A stretch of 64,000 nucleotides of DNA from a bacterium HR21 (GCA_002898295.1 BEHX01000011.1:1-64000); one strand, 5' to 3'; positions 1-10,047 are shown, numbered from the stretch's first letter. Notes: generated by a model from the sequence alone, not told the origin. Numbers and translations: made by a program.

Positions 1-129
1 GTAGTAAACATCCACTTCCTGCAGCTGGGGGTCAGCACTGGCGTGGAAGACAGAGAATCCCGCGCTCTGTGCGTGGCTTTCAGCGCAGGTGAGGAGCAAC
101 ACCGTGCAGAGGACAAACACTGCCTGCAT
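1..129 (-). CDS. N-terminus of secreted DUF4397-like protein (runs off window start)
   Basis: Reverse-strand translation from CAT at 127-129 gives MQAVFVLCTVLLLTCAESHAQSAGFSVFHASADPQLQEVDVYY: a signal peptide, then a 'vfHaSaDP...vDVYy' start typical of DUF4397. Confidence 0.5.
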   Translation of the reverse strand, partial: MQAVFVLCTVLLLTCAESHAQSAGFSVFHASADPQLQEVDVYY

Positions 130-224
130 GGCAAGGCTCTGTAGCTGTAGCACGTATGGGCAAACAAATTACGAAGTTCACTGCAGCTTTCGGCTGCCCA
201 GTGACACGCGGGCGGGGGTGGGAG

Positions 225-842
225 TTACGATTCTGCCGGGGGCTGTGGTGGGCGCAGGAGCAGCTCCTTGATCACCTCCAGATTCGGGGAGAGGGATGAG
301 GATTCTGCCTGATAGCGGCGCAGGACTTCATCGGGTCGGACGCTGGGACGCTCCTCTCCCGGTTGAGGAGGTTCCGGCGGTGGTGATGGCAGGGGTTCTT
401 CCACTTCAGTTCGTTGCCGCAAGCGGAGCAGAGCCAGTGCCTGGACGAGCTCGCTACCGAGAATTTCCTGGAGCTTTTCCTGGATGAGCGACCGGGTAAA
501 AGGCTTGCGGATGAAGCCTATTGCGCCTTCCTTGAGGGCGAGTCCGAGGTTTTCCGTGTCCGACATTGCGGTGATCATCAGCACGGGGATATTCCGTGTG
601 GCTTTCAGCCGCTTGAGCAGTTTCAGAGTCTGATGCCCACTCAGTTCGGGCATGATGATGTCCAGGAAGATCACGGCGGGCTTGCGCTCGAGGGCGAGCG
701 CGATGGCTTCGTAACCATCGGCAGCCACGAGGGGCTCAAACCCCATGCTCTCCACGATCCGGGAGAGGATGCGCTGCATCCAGATATCGTCATCCACGAT
801 CAGGACTGGCAGCGCCTGGACAGGAAGCTCACTCTCGCCCAT
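225..842 (-). CDS. Response regulator (REC domain) with Pro/Glu-rich C-terminal tail
   Basis: VLIVDDDIWMQRIL...VIFLDIIMPELSG...VLMITAMSD...FIRKPF has the REC DD, phospho-Asp, T/S and K motifs. Start trimmed to MGESEL from the longer 225..1109 ORF. Confidence 0.85.
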   Translation of the reverse strand: MGESELPVQALPVLIVDDDIWMQRILSRIVESMGFEPLVAADGYEAIALALERKPAVIFLDIIMPELSGHQTLKLLKRLKATRNIPVLMITAMSDTENLGLALKEGAIGFIRKPFTRSLIQEKLQEILGSELVQALALLRLRQRTEVEEPLPSPPPEPPQPGEERPSVRPDEVLRRYQAESSSLSPNLEVIKELLLRPPQPPAES

Positions 843-1134
843 CGGTTTCCAGAGGTTGGGAGTGTTCGGGGAAGACGGTAGGCAGCACTGTCTGCAGCGG
901 CAGTGGATAGAGCCGTGTTCTGCGGAGCGCTGCCACAAGCGGTGGGAGTTCTGCCGTGGTAGCATTCCGGTTGAGCTGTTCCACCGCCCGGTAGAGCTCC
1001 CGCCGGTAGATGGCAACGCCGCGGGGCGCTTCAATCCCGAGCCGCACCACGCCCCGCTCCACGGAGAGAACACGGATGGTAATGACGCCGTCGATAGCGA
1101 TTTCCTCACCTGCCTTGCGAGAGAGAACGAGCAT
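829..1134 (-). CDS. csrA: Carbon storage regulator CsrA, with C-terminal extension
   Basis: MLVLSRKAGEEIAIDGVITIRVLSVERGVVRLGIEAPRGVAIYRRELY is a canonical CsrA core. Confidence 0.92.
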   Translation of the reverse strand: MLVLSRKAGEEIAIDGVITIRVLSVERGVVRLGIEAPRGVAIYRRELYRAVEQLNRNATTAELPPLVAALRRTRLYPLPLQTVLPTVFPEHSQPLETDGRE

Positions 1135-1142
1135 GGGAAACC

Positions 1143-1577
1143 TCACAGTGATGCGACATCTGCGGACAGCATCAGCGGATGGGTTGCTGAGTAACGGTCG
1201 CCAGGCAGAATCAGCTGCTGCCCTTGGCGGGAACGGATGTTGAGCACGATTGGAGCTTTGAGGTTGACGGTAATCTGGGTGGCTTGCGCTGCCAAGGTGA
1301 CGACAACCAGCGGGACATACGTCGTCACGTCGGTGTATGCTGCCGGCAGTTCATAGTGCGGCAGCACGTACCAAGGCAGTAAGACGGGCAAGCCAACGGT
1401 AGGGTCTTCAACAGCGATGAGCCATCGCAGTGGCTCCATGTCTGGGGAGCCAACCAGGATGTAGTCTTTGAGTTGCTCAAAGCCGATCAGTCCAGCGGGA
1501 AAGTGGAAGATATCTCGGCGGCTGAGCCGGACGGTGCCCAGACGGGGGATGATGAGTGTCTGCTTCTGCTTCGGCAT
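1143..1577 (-). CDS. fliW: Flagellar assembly factor FliW
   Basis: FHFPAGLIGFEQLKDYILVGSPDMEPLRWLIAVEDPTVGLPVLLPW is FliW-like; immediately upstream of csrA. Confidence 0.88.
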   Translation of the reverse strand: MPKQKQTLIIPRLGTVRLSRRDIFHFPAGLIGFEQLKDYILVGSPDMEPLRWLIAVEDPTVGLPVLLPWYVLPHYELPAAYTDVTTYVPLVVVTLAAQATQITVNLKAPIVLNIRSRQGQQLILPGDRYSATHPLMLSADVASL

Positions 1578-1580
1578 GGT

Positions 1581-2378
1581 CTACGGTTGCTGTGCGGTGT
1601 TAGACTTCGGAAGAACAACAGGCTGTCCGGGTTTCCAGTAGCCATACGCAGCTCCGTTCCGCTGCTCGATCAGCAGGAGCTCGACGCGGCGGTTTCGGGC
1701 ACGCCCTTCCGGGGTGCTGTTGGAGGCGATGGGACGCTGCGGACCGAAACCGCGGACGACGATGTGTGTCTCCGGAACGCCGTGCTGGATGAGGTAGTAA
1801 GCTACCGCAAGCGCCCGGGCAGTAGAGAGATGCCAGTTGGATTCGTACCGCAGTGTCCGAATGGGGATGCTGTCCGTGTGACCATCGACACTGATGAGAT
1901 AGGGCACGTTTTGGAGGATGTGCGCCAGAGTGTCCAGTACTGGGAGTGCCTGGGGCTGCAGCTCGGCTTTGCCGGATTCGAAGAGGAGTGCTTCGGCGAC
2001 GCGGACGATGGCGCCTTCGGCAGTGCGTTCTACCGTAAGCAAGCCTTGCTCGTGGTATGGTCGGAAGAGGCGCTCGGCAGTTTGAACCCACTCGTCAACG
2101 CTGCCGAAGGCAGAGCGGGGCAGAATCGGCTGCGGGATTCCCTCCTCGCCTGACAGTACGGCGTGTCCCTGCTGCTCTAACGGCATCGGAGCAGTGCCGG
2201 GATTGAAGTACTGCACCAGTGCCTGGGCAACTTCCCGATACTTGCCCAGATCAACCTGGGAGGCAGCGTAGAGAATGACAAACAAGCCCAGAAGGAGCGT
2301 GATGAGGTCGGCGTACGTGATGATGTACCGCTCCGTACTTGCATGCTGCTCCTCTGCTATGGGAGGGCGCCGTCTCAT
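1581..2378 (-). CDS. motB: Flagellar motor protein MotB (OmpA C-terminal domain)
   Basis: N-terminal YIITYADLITLLLGLFVILYAASQVD, then OmpA-like SVDGHTDSIPI...NWHLSTARALAVAYYLI...RNRRVELLL. Confidence 0.85.
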   Translation of the reverse strand: MRRRPPIAEEQHASTERYIITYADLITLLLGLFVILYAASQVDLGKYREVAQALVQYFNPGTAPMPLEQQGHAVLSGEEGIPQPILPRSAFGSVDEWVQTAERLFRPYHEQGLLTVERTAEGAIVRVAEALLFESGKAELQPQALPVLDTLAHILQNVPYLISVDGHTDSIPIRTLRYESNWHLSTARALAVAYYLIQHGVPETHIVVRGFGPQRPIASNSTPEGRARNRRVELLLIEQRNGAAYGYWKPGQPVVLPKSNTAQQP

Positions 2379-2421
2379 AGCATCGGACTATATCGGCATT
2401 TCGTCGGCAAAGTGTAGGGCG

Positions 2422-5400
2422 CTACGGCAGGTAGAGCAGCGGATGGACTTCGCGGACTGTCCCACCGATGGAGAGGACACACCAGTACGTTCCCGGCGTC
2501 AGAGATGCCAGCCCGATCGTCCATGATTGTCCACAGAGGGAGGCAGCGTTGCCTTCAGCGAATGTCGTGCGGTGTTGTCCGAGCAGGTCATAGAGGGCAA
2601 TGCGGACCGGAGCAGCTGGCAGCTCACCGCAGCGGAACCAGAGATGGAGCTGCTCCCGCACCGGCTGCGGTGCCAGGAACAAGTGCTGTCCGACCAGCGG
2701 CGGTGGTGGAGCAACAGAGACCGGCGAACGGAACCCAGCGATTTTGTAGATGTTGCCTTCAAAATCTGTCACCCAGAAGCTCTTGTCGCTCGGGTCGTAT
2801 TCTATGCCCCGGGCGTTCAGCGAGGTACCACGCTGGGAGGACAGCACAAGGGAATCCCGGAGACTTGTCGGGGTAGGCAGAGAAATCTGAAGGAGGTACG
2901 CGGCGGTGAGCGAGTTGCCGCTGAAGTCGGTGGAGATGTGGTAGAGAGCGTCTTCAGCCTCATCGGCAGTCAAGCCGCGCGGTCCGAGCGGGACCCGGAA
3001 GGGGTTCTCGTAGCGGTCCTCTACCGCTCCTGTCTGCGGGTCGAGCACGTAGAGGAACTGTTGTCCATCGCGCTCGGCAACGAGGAGCTTCCCTCGGTAG
3101 AAGGCAAGCCCTGTCGGGTACCGAGCCGGACTCGGGTATTGTCCGAGGAGACGTCCAGTAGTGTCCAGCACGAGGATGATGCCCGAGGCATTCGAGGCAG
3201 TGCTGTTGAGCTTATGCACGTAGAGGATACTCCGGGCACGGTCCATCGTGAGGTCCGTGTAGAGGCTGTCTCCGCCGGGGATGCGAACTTCTTTCTCCAA
3301 CTGCAGCGTTGTGGCGTTGAGTTTGTAGAGGTAGGGCGTGGAAAAGCTCGTCGTCCAGAGCCCCCCACGGTCGTCGCGGACAATACCGTAGGGGATGTGA
3401 ACAACAGCAGCAGACTGCAGAATTGCCCCGCGCTTCCGTTCCAGCAGCGTAAAGGTCGGGGTGATGCGGACTTGCTGGGGATCCGCCTGTGAACTGACCC
3501 GAATTCGTGCCCACAGCGTAGGACGGTTCGGGGTCGTCCAGCGCAGGGTGGTGGAGGTGACGTTCTCTGCGATGAGCTCCCAACTTTGTCCATCATCGGC
3601 GGAGAACTCCACGCGAACTGGGGCGGTGAAGCCGTGCCAAGCAATGACAACCGGGGCACCAACGACGAAGACTTCTCCTCCTGCCGGTGCCGTAATTGCT
3701 GGCTCTGTGATGAGCTCTGTCGGCAGGGGAACTTCCCACATCGAGCGCCCATGCGTGGCAGCGCGGAGCACCCGACGCTGGAAGTGGATAGCAAGATCGA
3801 CAACTGGCGCCCGAGGAAGCCCAACACCGTAAGGAAGCCAGGTAGCACCACCGTCGAGCGAGGCAAATACGCCAATATCGGTCCCGACGAAGATGTGCTG
3901 TTCATTGAGTGGACTCAGCACGATGGCATTGACTGGGATATCCGGCAAGCCGACGCTGATATCCTGCCACGTACGCCCGGTGTCCGTGCTGCGCCAGACG
4001 TGTCCAGCGCCGAAGCCAGAGAGCGTGACGTAGACCGTTCCCGGATCACTTTCGGAGAGGGCAAAATCCGTCACGAAGCGGTTCGGAAGCCCGTTTTTGC
4101 CAACGTTTTCCCAGGTCTGTCCAGCGTCACTGGTGCGCCAGACCTCGCCCCGTGCTGTGCCGATGTAAATGATATTGGGGTCAGCAGCCGAGACCCCAAT
4201 GGCGGTGATGGAGGCGGTCATCGGTGGGCTGATGGCTTGCCAGAGAGCGCCTCCGTTGTATGTCGCGTAGAGGCGGCGGCGTCCATGGTAGAGGGTCTGC
4301 GAATTCGTGGGGTCCATCACCAACGGTGCGGACCAGTATCCGGGGTCGTTCGGATCAATCCCGGTGGTGATGCGCTGGAAAGACCCTGTTGCCAGATTGC
4401 GCTTCCAGAGGTCCCCATTGGGGAATTCGCCGTAGATGACGTCGGGGTTGTCCGGGTCAACGACGACGAAGAAACCGTCTCCCCCGGCGATGGCGCCCCA
4501 GTTACTGCCGCGATTCCCGAGGGTCCCGTTGTCTTGTGTCCCGCCGTAGTTGACGTTGTCCTTTGACTGATCGATTGCCATGGCGTAGAACTGGGTCACC
4601 GCCAGCCCGTTATTGATCGGCGTCCAGGTAAGCCCGGCGTCCGTACTCCGGTACATACCGCCGTCATTTGCAGCGTATACGATCGAGGGGTTGAGCGGGT
4701 TGAAAGCGGCGGCGTGCTGGTCAACGTGGACGTTCCCGCCGGAGTAGCCGTAGGTGACGTTTGTCCATGTCTGCCCGCCGTTGTCGGTGCGGTAGATGTC
4801 GATGCCGCCGGCCAACACGAGGTTGGGATTGGTTGGGTGAATGACGATGTAGGCATTGTACCAGCCCTGTCCGTTGAAGAAGGTGGATTGTCCCTGGTAG
4901 GACAGCTGCCAGCTCTGACCGCGATTGGTGGATTTGTAAATTGCCCCGGTGCCACCCGAACCACCCTGCTCGACGAGGGCATAGAGGATGTTCGGGTCAG
5001 AGGGAGCCTGCTGGACGCAGACGCGCCCGAGTGGGGAGGGAAGCCCGGTGGAGCGCAGTTCCCACGTCCGCCCTCCGTCGCTGGAGCGGTAGACGCCGCG
5101 TCCGGCAACGCCGATGAAGAACTCGGTGGTGTCCCGGGGATTGAGGCTGATATCGGTCACGCTGCCGACGAAGGTGCGTTCCCAGGTTTGCCCCCCATCG
5201 GAGGAGCGCCAGAAGCCGGCGGCGCTCTTCGTTGCACCGGCAACGATGAGGTTGGAGTTGAGCGGATGGACTTCGATTTTCGAGAATGCCCCCACGTGCG
5301 TCAGCCCGAGAGGAGTCCAGCTTTGACCGCCATCGGTGGATTTGAAGATGCCGGCGCCGAGGTAGGAGTCGATGTTATTGCTCATCTCGCCGGTGGCAGC

Positions 5401-5859
5401 GTAGAGAATATCCGGGTTGTTCGGGTCAATGGCTAAGGCGCCGAAGGAAAGGGAGTTGCCGTCATCGAAGAGCGGAATCCAGCTCTGCCCGCCATCGGTC
5501 GTGCGCCAGATACCGCCCGCAGCGGCGCCGATGTAGACCCACCCGTCCTTGCGGGGATGATGGACCACTGTGCGGATGCGCCCACCGACGGTAAACGGAC
5601 CGATGGGCTGCCACCGGGGTTGAGCAGCCTGGAGAGCGACTTTGCCCATCTTGACCTCGAGTGCGCGAGCGTGCTCCAGTGCCCGCAGGCGAGCACCCTC
5701 CGGGATACGTTCAAAGGGGTAGGCACGCGGGAAACGAAATGCTTCGTCGCGCTGGGCAGGGTCCTCCTTGCCCTGAGGGATACCAGAGGTGTCCTGTCCA
5801 TACCCGAGGCTCGGCAGCAGAAGAACCACCGTCAGACAGAGACGCCACAGACTCCGCAT
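2422..5859 (-). CDS. Secreted BNR/VPS10-sortilin-type repeat protein with T9SS-like C-terminal sorting domain
   Basis: Many 'S.DGGQSWTPL' / 'STDAGLTW' repeats; signal peptide; C-terminus HLWFRCGELPAAPVRIALYDLLGQ...LTPGTYWCVLSIGGTVREVHPLLYLP. Confidence 0.85.
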   Translation of the reverse strand: MRSLWRLCLTVVLLLPSLGYGQDTSGIPQGKEDPAQRDEAFRFPRAYPFERIPEGARLRALEHARALEVKMGKVALQAAQPRWQPIGPFTVGGRIRTVVHHPRKDGWVYIGAAAGGIWRTTDGGQSWIPLFDDGNSLSFGALAIDPNNPDILYAATGEMSNNIDSYLGAGIFKSTDGGQSWTPLGLTHVGAFSKIEVHPLNSNLIVAGATKSAAGFWRSSDGGQTWERTFVGSVTDISLNPRDTTEFFIGVAGRGVYRSSDGGRTWELRSTGLPSPLGRVCVQQAPSDPNILYALVEQGGSGGTGAIYKSTNRGQSWQLSYQGQSTFFNGQGWYNAYIVIHPTNPNLVLAGGIDIYRTDNGGQTWTNVTYGYSGGNVHVDQHAAAFNPLNPSIVYAANDGGMYRSTDAGLTWTPINNGLAVTQFYAMAIDQSKDNVNYGGTQDNGTLGNRGSNWGAIAGGDGFFVVVDPDNPDVIYGEFPNGDLWKRNLATGSFQRITTGIDPNDPGYWSAPLVMDPTNSQTLYHGRRRLYATYNGGALWQAISPPMTASITAIGVSAADPNIIYIGTARGEVWRTSDAGQTWENVGKNGLPNRFVTDFALSESDPGTVYVTLSGFGAGHVWRSTDTGRTWQDISVGLPDIPVNAIVLSPLNEQHIFVGTDIGVFASLDGGATWLPYGVGLPRAPVVDLAIHFQRRVLRAATHGRSMWEVPLPTELITEPAITAPAGGEVFVVGAPVVIAWHGFTAPVRVEFSADDGQSWELIAENVTSTTLRWTTPNRPTLWARIRVSSQADPQQVRITPTFTLLERKRGAILQSAAVVHIPYGIVRDDRGGLWTTSFSTPYLYKLNATTLQLEKEVRIPGGDSLYTDLTMDRARSILYVHKLNSTASNASGIILVLDTTGRLLGQYPSPARYPTGLAFYRGKLLVAERDGQQFLYVLDPQTGAVEDRYENPFRVPLGPRGLTADEAEDALYHISTDFSGNSLTAAYLLQISLPTPTSLRDSLVLSSQRGTSLNARGIEYDPSDKSFWVTDFEGNIYKIAGFRSPVSVAPPPPLVGQHLFLAPQPVREQLHLWFRCGELPAAPVRIALYDLLGQHRTTFAEGNAASLCGQSWTIGLASLTPGTYWCVLSIGGTVREVHPLLYLP

Positions 5860-5915
5860 GGGACACTCCGCGATGTTGGGCTTGCTACAAAGTTAGTCGG
5901 TGGCAGCAAAAGAGC

Positions 5916-6107
5916 CTACAGCCGGATGAGCCGCTCGTAGATCAGCTTGATGGCAGCGTAGATGAAGGCAGCAAAGAGCAGCACCCCAGCCCACCAGCCG
6001 TACTCCTGCCCGATGACCACGGTTGTAATGGAGAACAGGAAGACGACCACAGCGGTCAACACGAAGATGAGGGTAGCGCGTACCAGTTGTCCGAGTCCGT
6101 CAGGCAT
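5916..6107 (-). CDS. Small two-TM membrane protein
   Basis: 63 aa, MPDGLGQLVRATLIFVLTAVVVFLFSITTVVIGQEYGWWAGVLLFAAFIYAAIKLIYERLIRL; two hydrophobic helices; overlaps the hflX stop by a few bases. Confidence 0.5.
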   Translation of the reverse strand: MPDGLGQLVRATLIFVLTAVVVFLFSITTVVIGQEYGWWAGVLLFAAFIYAAIKLIYERLIRL

Positions 6108-7398
6108 TGAGCATTCCGGCAGGGTAGACATACGACGCGTATTGCCCGCGCAGGCGTTGCCCGATGGCAAGTGGACACCGGAGGCGAACCAACAATCCAT
6201 CGGGGAGTGCTTCCTGCTGGAGGATCTGTCCAGAGGTGCGCAGATGCCGCAGGAGGCGCAGCTCTGTATAGGGCAGCACGAAGGCAAGCTCTTCGCTTTG
6301 CCCTTCGTACACCCTCTGGAGGGTAGCAAGCAGCTTGCGTATGTTGATGCCCCGTTCGGCGGAAATGAACACTGCCTCGGGGTATTCGCTGCGCAGTTCC
6401 CGCAGTACGGGTGAGTCGGCAGGCAGACGATCGATCTTGTTGAAGACCAGCACGGTAGGCTTTGTTGCGATATTGAGGGTGCGTAGTGTTTCCGTCACCA
6501 CCTGCATGTGCTGGCGGAAGCTCGGATGGGAGACGTCCACAACGTGCACGAGCACATCCGCCTCTATAGCCTCTGCCAGTGTGCTATGGAAGGAGGCGAT
6601 CAGCTGGGGGGGCAGCTTCCGCAGGAAGCCCACAGTATCGGAGAGCAGTGCGGGTTGTCCGCCGGGCAAGCGGAAACGGCGCACGGTCGTGTCCAGTGTA
6701 GCAAAAAGCCGGTCCTCAACGAGGACGGAAGCGGCAGTCAGAGCGCGCATCAGGGTGGATTTCCCGGCATTGGTATAGCCGACCAAGGCGAAGCGGGGGA
6801 GCTCCTCGCGCCGGCGGCGGCGTTGTGCTCGCTGGGCTACAATTTCCTCGAGTTTGCGCTGCAAGTGCTGGATGCGCCGTCGGATGAGGCGGCGGTCTGT
6901 CTCCAGCTGTGTCTCGCCGGGTCCTCGGGTACCGATGCCGCCGACTTGCTTTGACAGGTGTGTCCACAGGCGGCTCAGGCGCGGGAGCATATACTGGAGC
7001 TGCGCCAGCTCCACTTGGACTTTCGCCTCCTGTGTGCGGGCGCGTTCGGCGAAGATGTGGAGGATAATCCCCGCACGGTCGAGCACTTTCACGTTCCAGG
7101 CTCGCTCTAGATTCCGAACCTGGGCGGGGGTAAGTCCCTCATCGAAGACCACCAGCGTGATGCCTTTCTGCTCGATGAGCGCGCGCAGCTCCTCGACCTT
7201 TCCCCGCCCGATAAAGGTTGCCACATCCGGTGTTGGGCGCTGCTGCCAGGAGATGGCAAGCACTTCCGCACCGGCACTGCGGACCAGGGTTTCCAGCTCT
7301 TGCAAGTGGTCTTCTAGCTCTTCCCGTGTCGTGTGCTGGTGAAGGAGTCCAACCAACAAGGCACGCTCCGGCACACTGGGATGCTTCACCGTTGGCAC
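6100..7398 (-). CDS. hflX: GTPase HflX
   Basis: GRGKVEELRALI, GGIGTRGPGETQLETDRRLIRRRI, GYTNAGKSTLMRALT, DTVGFLRKLPPQLIASFHSTLAE, NKID. Confidence 0.95.
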   Translation of the reverse strand: MPTVKHPSVPERALLVGLLHQHTTREELEDHLQELETLVRSAGAEVLAISWQQRPTPDVATFIGRGKVEELRALIEQKGITLVVFDEGLTPAQVRNLERAWNVKVLDRAGIILHIFAERARTQEAKVQVELAQLQYMLPRLSRLWTHLSKQVGGIGTRGPGETQLETDRRLIRRRIQHLQRKLEEIVAQRAQRRRRREELPRFALVGYTNAGKSTLMRALTAASVLVEDRLFATLDTTVRRFRLPGGQPALLSDTVGFLRKLPPQLIASFHSTLAEAIEADVLVHVVDVSHPSFRQHMQVVTETLRTLNIATKPTVLVFNKIDRLPADSPVLRELRSEYPEAVFISAERGINIRKLLATLQRVYEGQSEELAFVLPYTELRLLRHLRTSGQILQQEALPDGLLVRLRCPLAIGQRLRGQYASYVYPAGMLNA

Positions 7399-7449
7399 TC
7401 TTCCCGGCTGTGATTCCGCGCAGGTGTGACGAAGGCAGGAGGGCTTCTA

Positions 7450-9990
7450 TTACGTCTGCGACGTCGTCCACGACTCTGCCCAGTGGCAGAGGCGGAGCTC
7501 CGTCGGGGTGGGGAGCGCAGGATGCCAGGGGACGATGCGGACGGTGAAGCCAAACTGCCCGCTTTCTTCGAGCACCAGACCTCCCTGGAACCAGTGGCGT
7601 CCGGAGCTCTCGGTATGGACGTGCTCCAGAACGGCGGTACGAATTTCTTCAAGAGCCCCCGAAGGGTGGAGCCGTCCCAGGTAGAGCTCGACGCGCACAT
7701 CCTCTGGGGAGAGTTCTCCGAGCTCGGCTTCAACGCGGACGTGCAGGGAGCTCCCGGCGCTGAGCTCGGGTTCGGCGTCGGTGAGGACGTGGAGGATACG
7801 GACTCGGTCCCATGCTGCTTCGAGGCGCTGTCTCCACTGTGCCAGAGCCCGGGCCTGAGCGGCGTTGTTTTCCGCCAAAGACATGCGCCACTGCTGGGCA
7901 GGCAAGTAGCACTCGTCGATGTACTGCTGGAGCATGCGACGGCAGGAGAACGCCGTTCCAACGGTCTGGATCGCGTTCTTCATCATCTGGACCCATCGGT
8001 CGGGAATGCCGTCGGCATTGCGCTCGTAGAAGAGCGGGACAATGTGCTGTTCCAGCAGCGTGTAGAGGGATTCCGCATCGGCGGCGTCCTGTTCTTCGGG
8101 ATTGGCGTACTCCTCAGGGGTACCGATGGCGAAGCCATTTGTGCCCGTGTACGCTTCGTCCCACCAGCCGTCGAGTGTACTGCAGTGCACAACGCCGTTG
8201 AGCGAGGCTTTCATCCCGCTGGTACCACATGCTTCTTGAGGACGGCTTGGGGTATTGAGCCAGAGGTCGCATCCCTGGACGAGGAGCCGTGTCAGTTCCA
8301 GGGAGTAGTTTTCCAGGAAGACCACATGGTGTTCCAGTCCTGCCTCAACGATGGTGCGGATCAGCTGCTGGATGAGGTTCTTGGCGGGGATATCTTGCGG
8401 GTGTGCTTTCCCTGCCAGCACGAGCTGGACGGGACGCTCGGGATGACAGAGGATGCGGCGTAGTCGCTCCACATCTCGGAAGAGCAGCCCCGGGCGCTTG
8501 TAGAGAGCGATGCGGCGGGCAAAGCCGATGGTCAGTGCTGCCGGATTCAGGCGCGCCGGTCCCGGAAATGTCCGGCAGCGTTCCCGGAGAGTGCTCACCA
8601 GGCGGGAGCGGAGCAGCTCGTGAGCACGCCAGAGTTCAGCCGCCGGGATTGCCTGAACGCGTTCCCAGAGGGCTGGGGTGGTGCCGCTGCGGGTGCGCCA
8701 TTCCGTTCCCAGGTAGCGGTCCAGAAGAGCAGCGATCTCCGGTGCAACCCAGCTAGGGAGATGGACCCCGTTCGTGATGGAACCGATCGGGACTTCCTCC
8801 TCGGGGAAGTCGCGCCAGAGCTCGCGCCACATCCGCCGAGCTGTCCGACCATGGAGCCGGCTGACTCCACGCCGGTGCCAGGCAACGTTGAGTCCGAACA
8901 CGGTCGTCCCAAATCCACCCCCTTCCCCGTTGATGTGCCCCAGGGAGAGCAGGTCTGTACACGGGATACCAATTTCCGTGGCATACGGCTCCAGGTATCG
9001 CCGCAGGAGCTCCGGGTCAAAGATTTCGTTACCGGCGGGCACAGGCGTGTGGGTGACGAAGACGGTAGAAGCGCGGACCAGCTCCAATGCGGTGGCGTGG
9101 TCAACCCCGTAGTCTTCCATCATCTGGTGGAGCCATTCGAGTGCGGCAAAGACCGTGTGCCCTTCGTTGAGATGGAGTATCGTCGGGCGGATTCCCAAAG
9201 CCCGCAGAGCCCGCATCCCGCCGATGCCTAGAACGAGCTCTTGCTGGATACGGGTTTCGAGCGTTCCACCGTAGAGCCGGTCGGTGATGTCGCGGTACTC
9301 CACCAGCGGATTATGCTCGTGGTTGGTGTCCAAAAGGTAGAGTGGGACACGCCCGACGAGCATTCGCCAGATGCGCACTGTGACCGGACCTTTCGGGAAA
9401 GGCAGCGAGACCAGCAGGGGGCGACCGGTTTCCTCGCGCATCAGTGTCAGCGGAAGCCGGGAGATGTCGTTGGTGGGGTAAAGCTCGTACTGCCAGCCGC
9501 TCTCGCTGAGCCGTTGTTGGAAGTAGCCTTGCTGGTAGAGCAGTCCGACGGCAACCAGCGGAACCCCCATGTCGCTGGCGGTTTTGAGGTAATCGCCGGA
9601 GAGCACGCCCAGACCGCCGGAGTAGTTCGGGAAACTCTCGTGGATCCCGTACTCGGCGCAGAAGTAGGCAATGGTGCCTAGGGAGGTTCCCGGCGGGGTG
9701 GTGTACTGGACGGGGGCTTGGAGGGCGCTCTGGAAGCGCTGGTGGACGTAGGTCAGGAAGGCGCGGAAGTCGCTGTCGCGGGCGAGCGCTTCCAGGCGTG
9801 CCTGCGAGATGTGTTGGAGCAATGCCAGCGGGTTGTGGTGGACACGCTCCCAGAGCTCGGGATCGGTCCGGGCAAAGAGGGCTTGTGCCTCTTCGTCCCA
9901 GCACCACCAGTAGTTGTAAGCAATTTCCCGCAGCGGCTCAAGCGATGGAGGCAGCGTCGGGGTGACAACGAGAACCCGCAGTGGATGCAT
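7450..9990 (-). CDS. glgP: Alpha-glucan (glycogen) phosphorylase
   Basis: IAYFCAEYGIHESFPNYSGGLGVLSGDYLKTASDMGVPLVAVGLLYQQGYF; HLNEGHTVFAALE; ACGTSGMKASLNGV. Confidence 0.92.
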   Translation of the reverse strand: MHPLRVLVVTPTLPPSLEPLREIAYNYWWCWDEEAQALFARTDPELWERVHHNPLALLQHISQARLEALARDSDFRAFLTYVHQRFQSALQAPVQYTTPPGTSLGTIAYFCAEYGIHESFPNYSGGLGVLSGDYLKTASDMGVPLVAVGLLYQQGYFQQRLSESGWQYELYPTNDISRLPLTLMREETGRPLLVSLPFPKGPVTVRIWRMLVGRVPLYLLDTNHEHNPLVEYRDITDRLYGGTLETRIQQELVLGIGGMRALRALGIRPTILHLNEGHTVFAALEWLHQMMEDYGVDHATALELVRASTVFVTHTPVPAGNEIFDPELLRRYLEPYATEIGIPCTDLLSLGHINGEGGGFGTTVFGLNVAWHRRGVSRLHGRTARRMWRELWRDFPEEEVPIGSITNGVHLPSWVAPEIAALLDRYLGTEWRTRSGTTPALWERVQAIPAAELWRAHELLRSRLVSTLRERCRTFPGPARLNPAALTIGFARRIALYKRPGLLFRDVERLRRILCHPERPVQLVLAGKAHPQDIPAKNLIQQLIRTIVEAGLEHHVVFLENYSLELTRLLVQGCDLWLNTPSRPQEACGTSGMKASLNGVVHCSTLDGWWDEAYTGTNGFAIGTPEEYANPEEQDAADAESLYTLLEQHIVPLFYERNADGIPDRWVQMMKNAIQTVGTAFSCRRMLQQYIDECYLPAQQWRMSLAENNAAQARALAQWRQRLEAAWDRVRILHVLTDAEPELSAGSSLHVRVEAELGELSPEDVRVELYLGRLHPSGALEEIRTAVLEHVHTESSGRHWFQGGLVLEESGQFGFTVRIVPWHPALPTPTELRLCHWAESWTTSQT

Positions 9991-10022
9991 GGAGCAGGTC
10001 GCAGGATACACAACCGGCAACG

Positions 10023-10030
10023 CAAAGTTA
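10023..10030 (-). promoter_or_regulatory. Bacteroidota-type promoter (TAACTTTG) with TTG 18 nt upstream, for glgP
   Basis: Plus-strand caaagtta 10023-10030 = minus TAACTTTG. Plus caa 10049-10051 = minus TTG, spacer 18 nt. glgP start at 9990. Confidence 0.5.
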
Positions 10031-10047
10031 GGGGTGGGAGGCTGCTC

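Noticed and set aside
1-224. 60-aa plus ORF 89..271
   Set aside because: Overlaps the start of a minus-strand DUF4397-like secreted protein and has no recognisable features.
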